The translations under genes and the position numbers were made by a program. From the NCBI RefSeq assembly GCF_017591425.1, contig NW_024466599.1, forward strand, positions 26,946,001 to 27,010,000: a stretch of 64,000 nt of DNA, read 5' to 3'. Under the pieces are notes generated by a model that was given only the letters and a program-made list of their open reading frames with translations, was not told where the DNA came from and ran no database searches. Source of the stretch: Ochotona curzoniae. Lineage: Eukaryota; Chordata; Mammalia; Lagomorpha; Ochotonidae. Below are positions 11,351 through 23,490 of this stretch, one piece after another. Numbering within the stretch: the first letter of the stretch is position 1; each line of letters begins with the position of its first letter.

Positions 11351-13690
11351 ACAAAGAAAGAAAGAAGGGAGGGAGAAGGGGAGGAAAGCGGGATACCTAT
11401 GAATAATAAGTTTTTTTACTTAATGAAAAATTAAGTTTCCTTGATTATTGGGCATGTGTTTTGAACTCTCCACCTTACAACTACTAAATGTTTATCATGT
11501 TCCAAGCCAACTGAAATTAACTTACATGCTGCAGAACAAAGAATAAATCAGTTATAGGGCTCTCTGAACAGACCAACACGCTGTGTCAGCAAGAGCTCAT
11601 TTCAACAACAGCGCCCCAGACGCTCTGACACTCCACACTCTTAATTTATGAGACATTCACAAGAGGGGCTTTCCCATGTGTTATTTTCATAAACATTCAG
11701 ATTAATATAGGGGCTTTTTCTTGCAGCTGTTTGGAAAAAATCTTGTCCTGATGCAGAACATTCAAGAGTTGATGGCTACAAGTTAGCGTAAGCTTTTCTT
11801 CTTGAACTTTAGCCCCATCTAAACTGAGGCAAAACACGATTAGTTTTGTCTTACTTCTCTTCTAGATGGAAAGTGTTTCAAGTCATAGACCTGGAGTAAA
11901 TGTGACTGCTGAGCTTCTATTAAACTCCTAGTTACCTGTGGTTTCTTTATGTATGTTTTGTGCTGTGAACTCAGTCTCTTCATTCCCTTATCTCCCAGGC
12001 TGTTAGGGTTCCACCAACTTCACACACTAACCCTGAAAGAACAACGTCTCCTACAGCAGTAGACAGCCAACCCTGTTCCAACAGCTGTTGTGTTCCACTA
12101 GGAGTCACACTCAAAATGTGGTGGGGACTTCTTGGAACCGTAAGGATCAACACAGCCTCTAGAGAGGGTCCATGGGCCACCCCGATGTCTGACTGTCAAT
12201 GTCATCCTTCTTTTACAGCCAACTTTCTTTGAGAGAAGATAAAAGCATCTCTCTTTGAGTGCACCCCTCTCTTTCTCAAATAATTCTATTTAATAACTTT
12301 CCGATGAGGCCCAATCCTTTGCACTCTAAAATCTGGCAAGCATGCCACTCGGCACAAAAGCATTCTAGAAATAGCCGCTAGCTAGTGCTGGAAAGGGTAC
12401 ATGTGAACGGGTTAGATGTGGAGTTGCCCATCGAGGACCAGAGGCATACTATGGCCTCGCTGCTGGCAGACTCAGGCTGAGCTGTGCATCACATTGTTCG
12501 TGTAAAGAAAAAGCAACTGTTCTCCGCGAGGGCCCCTTCCCCGCTCCAAAGGTCTACAATCGACAGCCCCAAGACCCTAATTGCCACAGCCTATTAGAAA
12601 TAATGAGACATACAGAAGCCAAGGGTAAAAGCGACATCCCGCCACAAGAAAGGTTAACATCAACATGGACTGCTAAGGGCTGCAAAGGGCCCTTGGACTG
12701 GTGGCTCGTTACGGTGGGCTGACCCATGGGGAGGATGTCAGTTTTCAGAGTCCTTCTCAGGATGGGGCAGCAAAAGTTACAAAAGATAAGGACTTGCCGG
12801 CGGATCGCGTGCTCCTAATGAGAGCTGAAAATTGTTTGAAATATCCCGTGACCTCACAGATGGCGGATGCTGATTAAGATGGTTGCAGGAGGCTCGTTTC
12901 TTGACTGACAGCCCAGTGAGAAGAGCTAGCAAGATGTGACTAACAGGCCGTGAAGGTGTCTCCATCTTCTCTGACATGGTCCACGCTTCGGGCAAAACAA
13001 ACACACACAAAAAAAATCAGCCCCAACCGACACACATGTTGGAATTTCGGTTTCAGAGCCGTGTTTGGAGTGAGGCGGGGAGAGAGGGCAAGGAGTGGGT
13101 TCAACCATGAGGCCCGCATAGCCCAGGGTGCTTTGTCACCACTTGCGTGACTAATCGCATGACTGCGCTGGGGGTGAGCCAACGGCAAATTGAGGTCTTG
13201 AGCATCTGACAAAACAGCCCCACTGTTCTGGGAGTGACATTCGGTGGGGCTTCATGTGCAATTAAATGAACGTTTTATCCAAGTCTACACCTCAATCATT
13301 CACCGCTGGCATACGGCCATGAAAAAAAAAAAAAAAAGATGTTTGCCACAAATACATCTGTGAAACAGAAAAAAGTTTTCCCTAAAGTTTATAATGACGC
13401 AGAGGTGCAAAGAAACTTTCAACTTCTCTTAACCTTAACCTGGTGTCTGGGACTCAAGCGATCACTACATGAACGCTCCCAACCAGAGAGGTAGGAATGG
13501 GAGTGCTCCCCATACTGCACATCTTAACTCCTTCAGTAAAACTAGAAGTCACATAGGCTGTGTTTACCCTCTCTTACAATGACAAGAATTGCTCATGGCT
13601 TGAAAAGGGGTCAGATATTCCCGTTAAAAGATCCTATGTCTATATCAAACAAGGATTTTATACTGATATTTAAAAAGTTTTCAAGTCTTT
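11351..13690. other. Longest SINE-free stretch in the left half; no gene seen
   Basis: About 2.3 kb without recognisable repeats apart from an A run at 13322-13337. The GC-richer part 12400-13250 is where conserved non-coding sequence would be easiest to look for. No exon pattern is supported. Confidence 0.5.
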
Positions 13691-13694
13691 CTAA

Positions 13695-14145
13695 ATGGTT
13701 ATCTTAGCTCTCTAGTGCTGCATAATGAATTACTATAAAACAGAATGGTCTAAACAACTACAAGCATTAATTATCTCACAGAATGAGTTTAAACAACTTT
13801 GGAACGCTGTCATCAAGATGTTGACCAGAGCTATGCTCTGTAGAAGCTTGTCTGAGCCCGGAGGAGTCCTGCTGAGGAGTCACTCTAGTGTCTGGGAAGC
13901 GAGTGCCCAGTATATCCAGCAAGCCTTTGTTCCTTGCCATGCTGGCCTCTCCATGGAGTCAGTTGAGTGTCCTTACAACATGGCAGCTAGCTTCCCTTGG
14001 AATAATGATCCAAGAGGCAGGTACAAGTCACATCTTGTGCAACCTGATTTTGGAGTCATGTATCATGTATCTCAACGCCCTGGTGGATCCACAGGTTAGC
14101 CTATTCCATGCAGGAGATGAATGCTCACTGGTGTAAATACCAGGA
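13695..14145 (+). repeat. Ancient interspersed repeat
   Basis: CTGCATAATGAATTACTATAA at the start and CATGCTGGCCTCTCCATGGA, then ACATGGCAGCTAGCTTCCCTT, match a common old mammalian repeat arrangement. Family not assigned. Confidence 0.45.
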
Positions 14146-14164
14146 GTAAGATTTCATATGGGAG

Positions 14165-14240
14165 GTTGATATTTAGAAAGAAAGAGAGAGAGAAAAGAAG
14201 GAAGGAAGGAACAAAGCAAGGAAGAAAAGAAAAGGAATAC
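14165..14240. repeat. Purine-rich simple sequence
   Basis: Mixed GAAA, GAGA and GAAG units, nearly all purine on the plus strand. Confidence 0.8.
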
Positions 14241-14289
14241 ATAATAAATGTTTAGAAAAAAAATCTCCCTTCAACTAAAATTTTTTGTT

Positions 14290-14602
14290 ATTGTTTTATA
14301 GTATTTATTTACTTGAAAGGCAGAGTTACAAAGAAAGGACAGAGATATCTTCCACCCACTAGCTCACTCCTCAAATGACCACAATGACCAGGACTAGACC
14401 AGGCCAAAGTCAGATCCAGGAGCTACATTGGGATCTCTCACATAGGGTTCAGGGTCCCAAGCACTTAAGCCACCCTCCACAGCTTTCCTGGTTGCATTAA
14501 CAGGAAGGAGAATTGGAAGTGGAGCAACCAGATTCTGAACTGACATCCATATGGGATGTAGGTGTGTCACAGCCCACAGTTTAATCCGCTACATCACAAC
14601 AA
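14290..14602 (-). mobile_element. C-repeat SINE
   Basis: TAGTATTTATTTACTTGAAAG at the start, then CACTAGCTCACTCCTCAAATG, ending in TTAATCCGCTACATCACAAC. Confidence 0.85.
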
Positions 14603-17220
14603 AACCTGAAATATTTTCTTGTACTAGCTGATATGTGCTTCTATACTGTGCCCCAAAGGTCAAAGTGAAGAGACAAATTAAAAGACCATTCAACAGCAGG
14701 CGATTTGGTAAATGCTTGTTATATTTTTTTAAAACAACATAATGTCTCTCGACATCAAAAGTAGGGTTTGGGATGTCAAATCTACATAAGACTGTAGAGT
14801 CTCCTTTACAATTGAATGGTCCACACTCCTTTGCTGGTATTGTCACTTACAGAAAGTTGAAGAAAATGTAAGTATGGATATCTCGAATATCCATATCCGA
14901 GATCCATGTTAGAGAAACAGACGTGATAAGCCCATTTGGGAAAAATCAATCCCCTTGAGCATGGCTGTGATCAAGAGTATCTTGTATCTTATATATCTTA
15001 TGTATCTTATAAACTAATGTATAAAATGTATTATTATTTAACTTTGTAAAATAAACTCTTTTTGAAGCATTTCAAATAGTTTCATGAATCACTTTCTCTT
15101 GTTTCTCTGTGGAATGCACAATAAACTTGATAACTTTTTGGTTTAGTGTTACCCAAAAATAGATACTTATGCCAAATTACTATTTTCTGGGTAAGAAGCA
15201 CAACTTTCTTAGGTGTCTTTGTTTGACATACATTATCAACACTAGAAGTTGGTTCTTTTTCCAAGACCATTTTTCATCAAAACCAAAATTGTTATTGTTT
15301 CATAAGAGGTACTAAATGCACACGAGTAACTTGAGAACCCTAAGGCAGACTGAAGAAGTGAAATATGGGCTGTCCACTGGGGTCACCCACAGTGTAATGG
15401 TGCTTAAGATCCCAGTTCCTGACAAAACAGTGTTGCAACACGCCATTTAGTGTCTCCAAAACCATACGTGAAGAATCAAAGTTGCAAATGTTAAATCCAC
15501 AAATGCCAAGACCTACTGTCAATATTCTAAATAAAGGTAAGGGCTGTTTATTTACAAGTAATAATTTGACCCATATTAAATTGATTATTAAATAGATCTG
15601 TGTATGTTATGCAAAGCTTAAAAAACTAAATTCAAACGACCACCAACAAATATTTATTACTCCTTTCATTGAAATATTTGAAGTCAAGGTTATTTCATGA
15701 TGTCCTTTTAATAACAGCAGCAATGTTCACAGCACAGTTTTTTTTATTGACTCTTTTTTATTAAATGAATCACTGAAAAGGTTAAAGTTGCCTGGGTATG
15801 AACAAGGTGTAGAATAACCCATACAAAAGCGCTATATAACAATTCTGTTTCGCTTCCATTTTGATGACTTGATATTGGTATCCAAGATGATAAACACCAG
15901 AACTTCTTCTTAATCTAGTGCTACATGTTTGTAATTCCTGAGGTAAGCTTCGAGTCCATTGTCAGTGTCCTTGGATGCAAACCAAGTTCTCTGAGAGCAT
16001 TCAGATATTTATATTCTCACATACAACACAATGAAATCATATTGGTAATTAGATATTACAGATGTAAAAATGGCAAGTGACCTCACAATACTGTGGTGTA
16101 TCTCTCTCTTTCTAACTATACATATATAATTACTATATATGTGTGTGTATATATATATATATATAATTTAGGCCCTCTAAAAGGGCCTCTCAAAGCTGTA
16201 ACTTATAAAGTTTGATTTAAAGGAGTTTCATTAATCAGTTTTCCCATTTAGATCAAAATTCCTGATTACTTTTCAGTGAGTGAAAGCTGACTAGCATCAC
16301 CAAGTACAAAATCAAAAGCCTGAGTAATTTTCAAAGCACAGAAACAATATCCTAGAGAGAATGCCGATTTTGCCCAGCAGGCCTATCGGGAAACCTGAGC
16401 TAACTGGGGTCTGCTCACAAGTCCCCAGGCCAGGTTCTAGTCTGCATTTACCACACAATTTCTGCCAGCTGGTGCTAGCTGTCTTCAGTGACAACCTGTG
16501 GATGCTACATCATGAAAGTTACTTCCATAAAGAACTGCCTACCATCTTAGAGGGAAAACTCTCAGAGCCTACTATGTTTTGTACCCTTAGAATAAAAACT
16601 GATGCTGAGGAAGGCCCTTGTGTCCCAGGAGCAGGTGGATCTTTCATGACTCATCCGTAAGTACCACTTGCAACAACGCCGTGCTGAAACGAGACTGCCT
16701 TTTAAAAAGCTAGCATCTTTCACCATGATTAATACAAAAGTCGAGAAAAAGACACACTGGAGTAACAACACACACATTGAGGCATTTGTGTAGAAGCAGG
16801 TAGAGATGGCTAGCAAAGAAGTTTGAATCCAGGGCTGGTTCAGATGGTGGGATGAGAATGGAGAAAACTACATAAGTGAATGACTTAGACAAAGGACTTA
16901 GAGATGCAGATAGATTGAGACCCAGGGTGGAGTTTTAAGAATCCTAGACCAGACGTGCTAGACACCAAAGGTTTATATTTGTTTACTCTTTGGACCAGAG
17001 TTCAAGAAGGCTAGAGAACTACTCTAGATTGGGTTACACTCAAGGCTATGGGCTAAGCATTTCAAGTGTAGCCTGTTTGTCTTTGCCAATCCCAAGCTAT
17101 CATTGTTTCTTTCAGTACACAACTTTAAAAAAAAACTTACAAAATATAGACTATTTTGACAGCTCCAATGCCTCAACCCTAGATCTAAATACTTATTTAT
17201 CCTCGCTTATTTAAGAAGTA
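14603..17220. other. Intergenic, A/T-rich, no gene seen
   Basis: Repeat-poor for this window apart from a TG/TA microsatellite at 16138-16166. The frame at 16361-16660 has no support as an exon. Confidence 0.55.
16138..16166. repeat. (TG)n(TA)n microsatellite
   Basis: A TG run followed by a TA run, flanked by further TATA-like sequence. Confidence 0.85.
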
Positions 17221-17224
17221 AAAC

Positions 17225-17525
17225 AACAGAAAGGGCAGAGGTGGGATGGTGGGGAAAGAGAGAGGGAGAATGAGCTTCTATCTGGTAATTAATTCTCCAA
17301 ATGACTACAACAGCTGAGGCTAGGCCAGGTGGAAACCAGCGACTAGAAATTCAGCCCAGGTCTCTTGTAGGTAACACAGATCCCAAGCACTTGAACCATC
17401 ACCAGCTGTCCCCTAGAGTGTGTAGGTTAGCAGGAAACTGAATCAGAAGCAGAGGCGGGACCCAAGCCCAGCACTCTGACCCGGAATGCAGGTGTCTCAA
17501 GCTGTGCTGTAGTGTCTAGCACCCA
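17225..17525 (-). mobile_element. C-repeat SINE
   Basis: CTCCAAATGACTACAACAGC, GGACCCAAGCCCAGCACTCTG and a head-end of AGCTGTGCTGTAGTGTCTAGC. Confidence 0.8.
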
Positions 17526-18114
17526 CATGTTAAAATCTTATTTCTGCAACATGCCAAACTAAGTGTGGATGCCCAGAGGATCAGTTCTGCTCTTCTCCAG
17601 CTAGGCACTTGGAGATACAGGCTCCTTCCGTTCTTGGAACATATTCTGACTTAGCCCGCATGGAACTCTGATTGGTAAATGTGAGAAACCAAAGTGTATC
17701 AAGTTCCCTTATCTTTGTGCCTTTATAGCAATTGATGTCATGGTAACTGGCAGGCTTGGAATTTGAAGTTCCATAGCCCAGTTATGCAACTGGTCCTGAG
17801 CCACTTTTGTTTGCTAGCCCATGTAAGCAACAGGGTCAAGGGTTAACAGCAAGTGGATGCTTGTAGCTATGGATGCAAATGTGTAACTGTATAGGTGTTT
17901 GTGTGTGTCTGATTCATGCCATGGTCACCAAAGCCATTCATTACCTCTTGTGGCCTGCCTATCATATTGGGCTAGTGGCTGTTTGTTGTGCATTTCTCAC
18001 TACTACTATAAGTAGCTTATCACTTTACAAGCATCCCTGAATCCAAATCTGCTTGTCTAGGACTTGAGTTGCAGACAGAGACTCTTAAAGTCAGCCTGAA
18101 AGGTAAGCCAGCAT

Positions 18115-18290
18115 AGAGGGACCAGTGTTGTCATAGGGTGGGTTAAGCTACCACTTGCAACACTGGCATTCCATATTAGAAGGTTGATTCCAGTTCCAGC
18201 TGTTCTGTCTGCAATTAAGTTTCCTGCAATTGCAGCTGGGAAGGTAGTGGATAATGTTCTGAAAAGACAAAAGGCAGCAGTGTTTTTTTC
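18115..18290 (+). mobile_element. Partial C-repeat SINE
   Basis: Head half only: GGGTGGGTTAAGCTACCACTT, CACTGGCATTCCATATTAG. It breaks off near 18290. Confidence 0.6.
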
Positions 18291-18344
18291 TATGTGAAGA
18301 AGTTAGAATTCATATGTTGATATGAATACAAATATCACAGCAAT

Positions 18345-18668
18345 TTGATAGGTTTTTTAAAGACTGATTTTATTTATTTGATAGGCACAGTTACAGAAAC
18401 ACGAAGAGAGAGAGATCCTCCATCCACTAGTTCACTTCCCACAGGCTCAGAAGAGCCAGGGTTAGGCCAGACAGAAGCCAAGAGTCAGGATCTCCCTCTG
18501 GGTCTTCTTGGAGCCCAAGAACCTGGATCATCCTTTGCTGTTCTTACACATTAGAACAGATCCAGGTTGGAAATGGAATACCTAGAACTCAAACTGAGTC
18601 ACAAATGAGAGGTCTGTGTTCCAGCTGGTGGTGACATAGCCTTCTCTGCCACAGCACCAGCCCCAATT
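18345..18668 (-). mobile_element. C-repeat SINE
   Basis: Starts TTTTATTTATTTGATAGGC and ends TGCCACAGCACCAGCCCC, a near complete copy. Confidence 0.85.
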
Positions 18669-18689
18669 TGACATTTTTTTAAGAGTTAA

Positions 18690-19060
18690 GTTCACATCTA
18701 CTGTGCAATGTAGCCATTTCATGCCTAAGTATTTAACTAAAAGAAACCAAAATATTTGTCTTCACAAAGGCTGTGAATATTCTTAATAGCTTTATTTGCA
18801 GCAGCCAAAGTTGGAATTAATCCAAATGTCCATCAACAGGTGAATGGATAAATAACTATAGAGTTTCCATACAATGTAATGCTGCTTGTCAATGAAAGAG
18901 ATAAACTATTGATAGATAAGGATGAATTGGCTGCCTCTCCCTCAACCAGTGAAATGATAAACCACAAAGACACAATACCAAAGACCATAATACTAAATGG
19001 GTCTCAATCTATCTGATTGGAAAAGGTGATACTGTAGAAACACAGATCTGACCAAATAGG
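18690..19060 (+). mobile_element. Ancient L1 (L1M type) ORF2 3' end fragment
   Basis: AAGTATTTAACTAAAAGAAAC, TTTATTTGCAGCAGCCAAAG and CAAATGTCCATCAACAGGTG follow the well-known order of the last part of L1 ORF2. Frame decayed. Confidence 0.8.
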
Positions 19061-19289
19061 AAGATAAGTGAGTATACGTTAGTAACTGCTAACACGTTAT
19101 TGGAGACGAATGTATATACATTACAATATATATTATTACATAGGTAATAATAAAGGAAAAAGAGAATGCTAAAGAATCTTTGGAGAATATGATCTATATA
19201 GGTTTTTGAAGAAAGAAAATGAGATAGAGCAGAACCAAGACACGCATGTCTTGGAAAGCTGGCAACCCATCTACACTGCAAGAGAGAAG

Positions 19290-19475
19290 ATTAGGGCAGG
19301 TGTTTGGCACAGTGGTGAAGACACTGCCTAGCTAGCTCACATGCCACACTGGAGTCCCTGGGTTCGAATCTAAGACCTCCTCTTCTCTCCATTCCAGCTC
19401 CTCCACTCCCAACCCTATCCCAGTGCAGACCCTGGGATATAATTAAACTTTATATTAAATATCTTTTTTAAAAAA
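19290..19475 (+). mobile_element. Short SINE copy with intact B box
   Basis: GCAGGTGTTTGGCACAGTGG head and GGGTTCGAATCTAAG, a good tRNA-type B box. The CT-rich part is short, and the A/T tail meets the next, opposite-facing SINE. Confidence 0.75.
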
Positions 19476-19790
19476 CATACTGATTATTATTAGAAAGGCA
19501 GATTTACAGAGAGAAGGAGAGTCTGAGAGAAAGATCTTCCGTGCTCTACTGCACTCCCCAAATGGTCACAACAGCCAGAGCTGAGCTAATCCAAAATCAG
19601 GAGCCAGGAGTTTCCTCTGGGTCTCCCACATGTTTGCAGGAGCCCAAAGCCTTGATTCATCTTTCTATTGTCTTCTCAGGCTATAGGCATGGAGCCAGAA
19701 CAGCCGGGACACAAACTGGTACCCATATGGAATACCGTTGCTTGCAGGCAGAGGACTAGCCAAGTGAGCTGTTGTGTTGGCCCCTAAGAT
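19476..19790 (-). mobile_element. C-repeat SINE, tail-to-tail with the preceding copy
   Basis: ATTATTAGAAAGGCAGATTTA at the T-rich side and AGCTGTTGTGTTGGCCCC at the head side. Confidence 0.85.
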
Positions 19791-21675
19791 ACATTTTAAA
19801 ACCGCTAAAACTTAAATTGTCAACATAAAGGACACAGTGATCACTTATAATGATGAAAATATTTTGCTTCTTGACTGCATTGCTATCTATATTCTGGAAA
19901 TAAGATTAAGTTGTTGTTTTTAAGTTATCGGGAGAAACCAAGCAAGGGACACCAGGATCTCTCTGTATTGTTTTTTATACATGTATTTGAACACCTAATT
20001 GTCTTTTTTCAGCATGTTACAAGTTTTATGATCAATCTTTTTTACTTGACACTAATCCACTAACACTTTCAGGCATCTCCAAATACCATTAAATGGATTT
20101 TCCAATTACCATTGAACGGACACGTTAACATGAACTTTGTCCCACATCACATTTCTTCAAAAACACACATCCCTGTCCATTTTACCACCTTTTCAACTTG
20201 TACTGCCATTTCATCTCTTCCTTTCTGTTCATTTTCAACAGAGCCATCCTCATTTCCCCAGAACCATGCCACAGGGCAGGCCAAAAGGCATGGTACAGCC
20301 TCAAGTGGTACATGACAGCCAGGTCCTGGCTTCCTCCAAACTGTGCCTCCCATTGCCCCCATTTCCAGTAAAGTACCCACTCACTGCAAAGCCGGAGCTT
20401 TCCGGGATGATTCTGAACAGCAAGGGCCTTGGTGCTAAATCCAGAAATGCTAAGGTCACGTATAGCATTGTCTTGATTAATTTTTAACTTAAAAAAAGTA
20501 TCAGTGTCTGACCTCTGTCATAATCTCACTAGACTGGCACATGCTCATGATAACAGGGAAAGAAAATAACCGTATCTTCCTGCTGACTCTGATTGGTGCA
20601 GGGTGGAGTGCTAGGCAGAGCAGGCTGAGTGGTTGCTGCCTGGGCCACCAGCTGCAGTTGCACACTGGGCCTGGGGGGTTGTCCCCAAAGCCCCAGCTGG
20701 ATACCAAAGCTGTTTTTTTAACCCTAACAAGATCTGTCATTAGATGCCACTGGAGCCTGATTTAGCCTCTTTCCTTCCACGGCCTTGCTAATGGTGGTCA
20801 AAGGTCACATCAGCCTTCCGCACAGGCTCCTGGGCCCCCCTGGTTTTGTACCCCAGGCCTCACAGTGATGATGGACAAACTGCCCTTTGGTTCTTGGAAG
20901 ACAGCGTGAAACCAGCAAACCATATCCTTAACGAACGGGCCCCTGCGAAGCCTGCTAGCTAGAACTACTTCTGGTATTTACAGCTTTCTGTCCACACAGA
21001 TTAAACACTGGGCATGAAGCATAGACTCTTTTGTCTGGTAAACTTATGTCATTCTTTGTTAAGACAAATTGGGAACAAACCAGATTTTTTTTGTTGAGGA
21101 AAACTTTTGCTTCTAGACAGTCTTGGATGAGGATGGGAGACAAGGACATCCTGTATGATACTAACTCTAGTGATAATATTTTCTGGTGACTTCACAAGCA
21201 CATTTAGCTGTGTTGTTTTCTAGCAACAAGATATATTTCGGGCAACGGTAATAGTTCTTGTTTATTCACTGGCCATTTGCATTATGAATACCTTGTGGAC
21301 GCATTCCTCAGCAGAAAGATCATAGCAGCCTACGGTGGCATTTTCTTGTTTGGATTATGAGTATTTTTTTTTCTAAAGACACATCAGTGCTTTGGATGCT
21401 GAGGCCAAGGGCCTCAATCTGAGAGGCAAGCATCTAAGGCCAACAAATTTTACCAGGGCATTTTTTTTTTTCCAAAAACAGCTCGTGCACATATCCAATG
21501 CATCAATTTAGACTCAGAAATGTTCTGATTCAAACCAAGTAGGGGGACAGCGTATGACCGGATTAACAGGTGCACTGCTCTACATCTCTGCTCAGCTTGC
21601 CATTCCTTTCAGGCCTGAAGAAAACCTGCAGAACCCAGCATGGAAGCCAGGGGTCTGCCAGATGTCTCTAGGGGA
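19791..21675. other. Intergenic, no gene seen
   Basis: About 1.9 kb free of SINEs. The frame at 20137-20487 has no recognisable domain, and no splice-bounded exon is apparent. Confidence 0.55.
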
Positions 21676-21679
21676 CCGC

Positions 21680-21932
21680 ATTTGGTGCAACACTGAAGTC
21701 ACTGCAGTGGTACGCATCCCGTATCAGAGAATGTAGTTCAAGTCTCAGCTCCTCCACTTCCCAGGCATCTTTCTGCTAATGAGTACCCAGCTAGGCAGAG
21801 GAGGATGGCTCAAGTCCTTGGGAACCTGACACTCAAGTGGGAGACGCAGAAAGTGCCAAGCTCCTGGCTTCAGGCAACTGTTGTGGGCTTGAGGGGTTAC
21901 CCAGCAGATGGAGCAAACTATCCTTCCCTTTC

Positions 21933-21968
<36 letters not shown>

Positions 21969-22000
21969 CTTTCAAATAAAAAGGAAAATGCAAAATTTTT
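21680..22000 (+). mobile_element. C-repeat SINE, plus member of a tail-to-tail pair
   Basis: CTCAGCTCCTCCACTTCCC, CTCAAGTCCTTGGGAACCTG, a CT tract at 21939-21966 and CTTTCAAATAAAAAGGAAAA. Confidence 0.85.
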
Positions 22001-22330
22001 TAAATTATTTATTTATTGATTTCTCAAGCTAAAGCTCTATAAAGAAAGAGGGAGAAAGAGAGAGATCTTCCACCTGCTAGCTTATTCCCCAGATGACCAC
22101 AACAATCAGTGCTGGGCCTGGCCAAAGCTAGGTGCCAGAAACTTTATCCTGGTCTCCCACATGAATGGTGATGTCCCAAGCACTTGGGTCCTCTTCCACT
22201 GCTTATCCCAGATCATTGCAGGCAGCCAGACAAACGTGGGGGAGCCAGGTCTCTAACCAGCACATGCATGGGATGCCAACATTGCAGATAGTGGCTTCAC
22301 CTGCTGTACCATATAGCATCAGCCCCAATA
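22001..22330 (-). mobile_element. C-repeat SINE, minus member of a tail-to-tail pair
   Basis: AAATTATTTATTTATTGATTT at the T-rich end and TGTACCATATAGCATCAGCCCC at the head end. Confidence 0.85.
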
Positions 22331-22540
22331 AATATAGAAACGTTTGATATGGCTGGGTTCATTGCTGGAAGGCTACATCGACTTGTGGAAGCTCCCCAAG
22401 CTCACTGTGCCCAGCTCTCTCATCATGTAAGTATGACTGTCTTAGTTCGTCTATCCAAAGAAGCCAGGGTAAACTACACACAATTGGGGTGACTATCAGG
22501 GTTGAATGGCATTACTACTGGGTGATTTTTTTTTTAAAGA

Positions 22541-23160
22541 CATTCTGTTAGTATAATTTGCATACCGTATAATTCACTTAGTGGGTTCAACATTTTCATT
22601 AAATCCATGGAGTTTCACAATAATCACCAAAATCAGTACTGGAATCTTTCAGCATCCCAAAAAGGATAGCCTGTACTCATTAACAGTCACTCCCCCGTTC
22701 TCCCCAGCCCTAAGCAATCACCATTCTACTTTCTCTCTGGCTGTATTTGCTTGGTCTAGACACTTCAGATAAACAGAGCCTATGATATATAGACACCTTG
22801 TGACAGCATTTTTTTTTCCATGCAGCATGCTTCCAAAGCTTCTCTCTGCTTTCTTTTTTATTGAAGAATCATATTGCACTGTGCAGAGATCGCATCTGGC
22901 CCTTCCTCTCACTAACTGAAGGTCTTTGGAATGATTCCATCTGTAGGCTATAAGGATTAGGGCTGCTATAGAAATTCTATTTCCTTTGGCTTTTGTGGAC
23001 ACATGTTGTAATTTCTTGTGATATATATACTTTAGGAATTGGACTGCTAAGTTATCTGGCCAACTCTGTACTTAATATTTTGAGGAATTCTCTGTCTGTA
23101 TCCCAAAGTGGCTGCACAATTTCACATCCCCATCAGCATGCATGAGGATTCCAGTTTTAG
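22541..23160 (-). mobile_element. Ancient L1 (L1M type) 3' fragment
   Basis: Plus-strand sequence reads AACAGTCACTCCCCCGTTC, CCCTAAGCAATCACCATTC and CAAAGTGGCTGCACAATTTC, the reverse complement of the L1 ORF2 end and 3' UTR, so the element lies on the minus strand. Confidence 0.8.
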
Positions 23161-23164
23161 TTGA

Positions 23165-23490
23165 TTCATTGTTTTTTTTTTTTTTGCCCATTTTATTTGA
23201 AAGGTAGAAACAGAGGAGACACACAGAGAGATCTCACATATCATTTACTTTCCAAATGCCCCCCCCCAAAAGCCAGGGGTGGGCTACATCACAGGCAAAA
23301 GCTTAGAACCACTTAATCCAGGTTTCTTACATTGACTATAAGGACACAGTGACTCAAGCTGTCTCCCAAAATGTTCATTAGCTGAACCCTGGAGTTGAAA
23401 GTGGAGCAGTAAGGACTAGAACAAGGCACTCTGATACAGCAGGCACCATCCTCAGCTTAACCACTGTGCCATACACCTCGTCTGTGGATT
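23165..23490 (-). mobile_element. C-repeat SINE inserted at the end of the L1M fragment
   Basis: T run at 23172-23186, TTATTTGAAAGGTAGAAACAG, a C run at 23261-23267 and TGTGCCATACACCTCG at the head side. Confidence 0.8.

Noticed and set aside
11005..11406. 133-residue open frame on the plus strand, with a mirror frame on the minus strand
   Set aside because: Both are products of the (GGGAA)n array, which cannot create stop codons; the REGKG and SLPFP-type repeats are translation of the simple repeat.
19320..19375. tRNA gene, because of a good B box (GGGTTCGAATC)
   Set aside because: The flanking sequence is a SINE head with a tail following; no anticodon arm or acceptor stem pairing was found.
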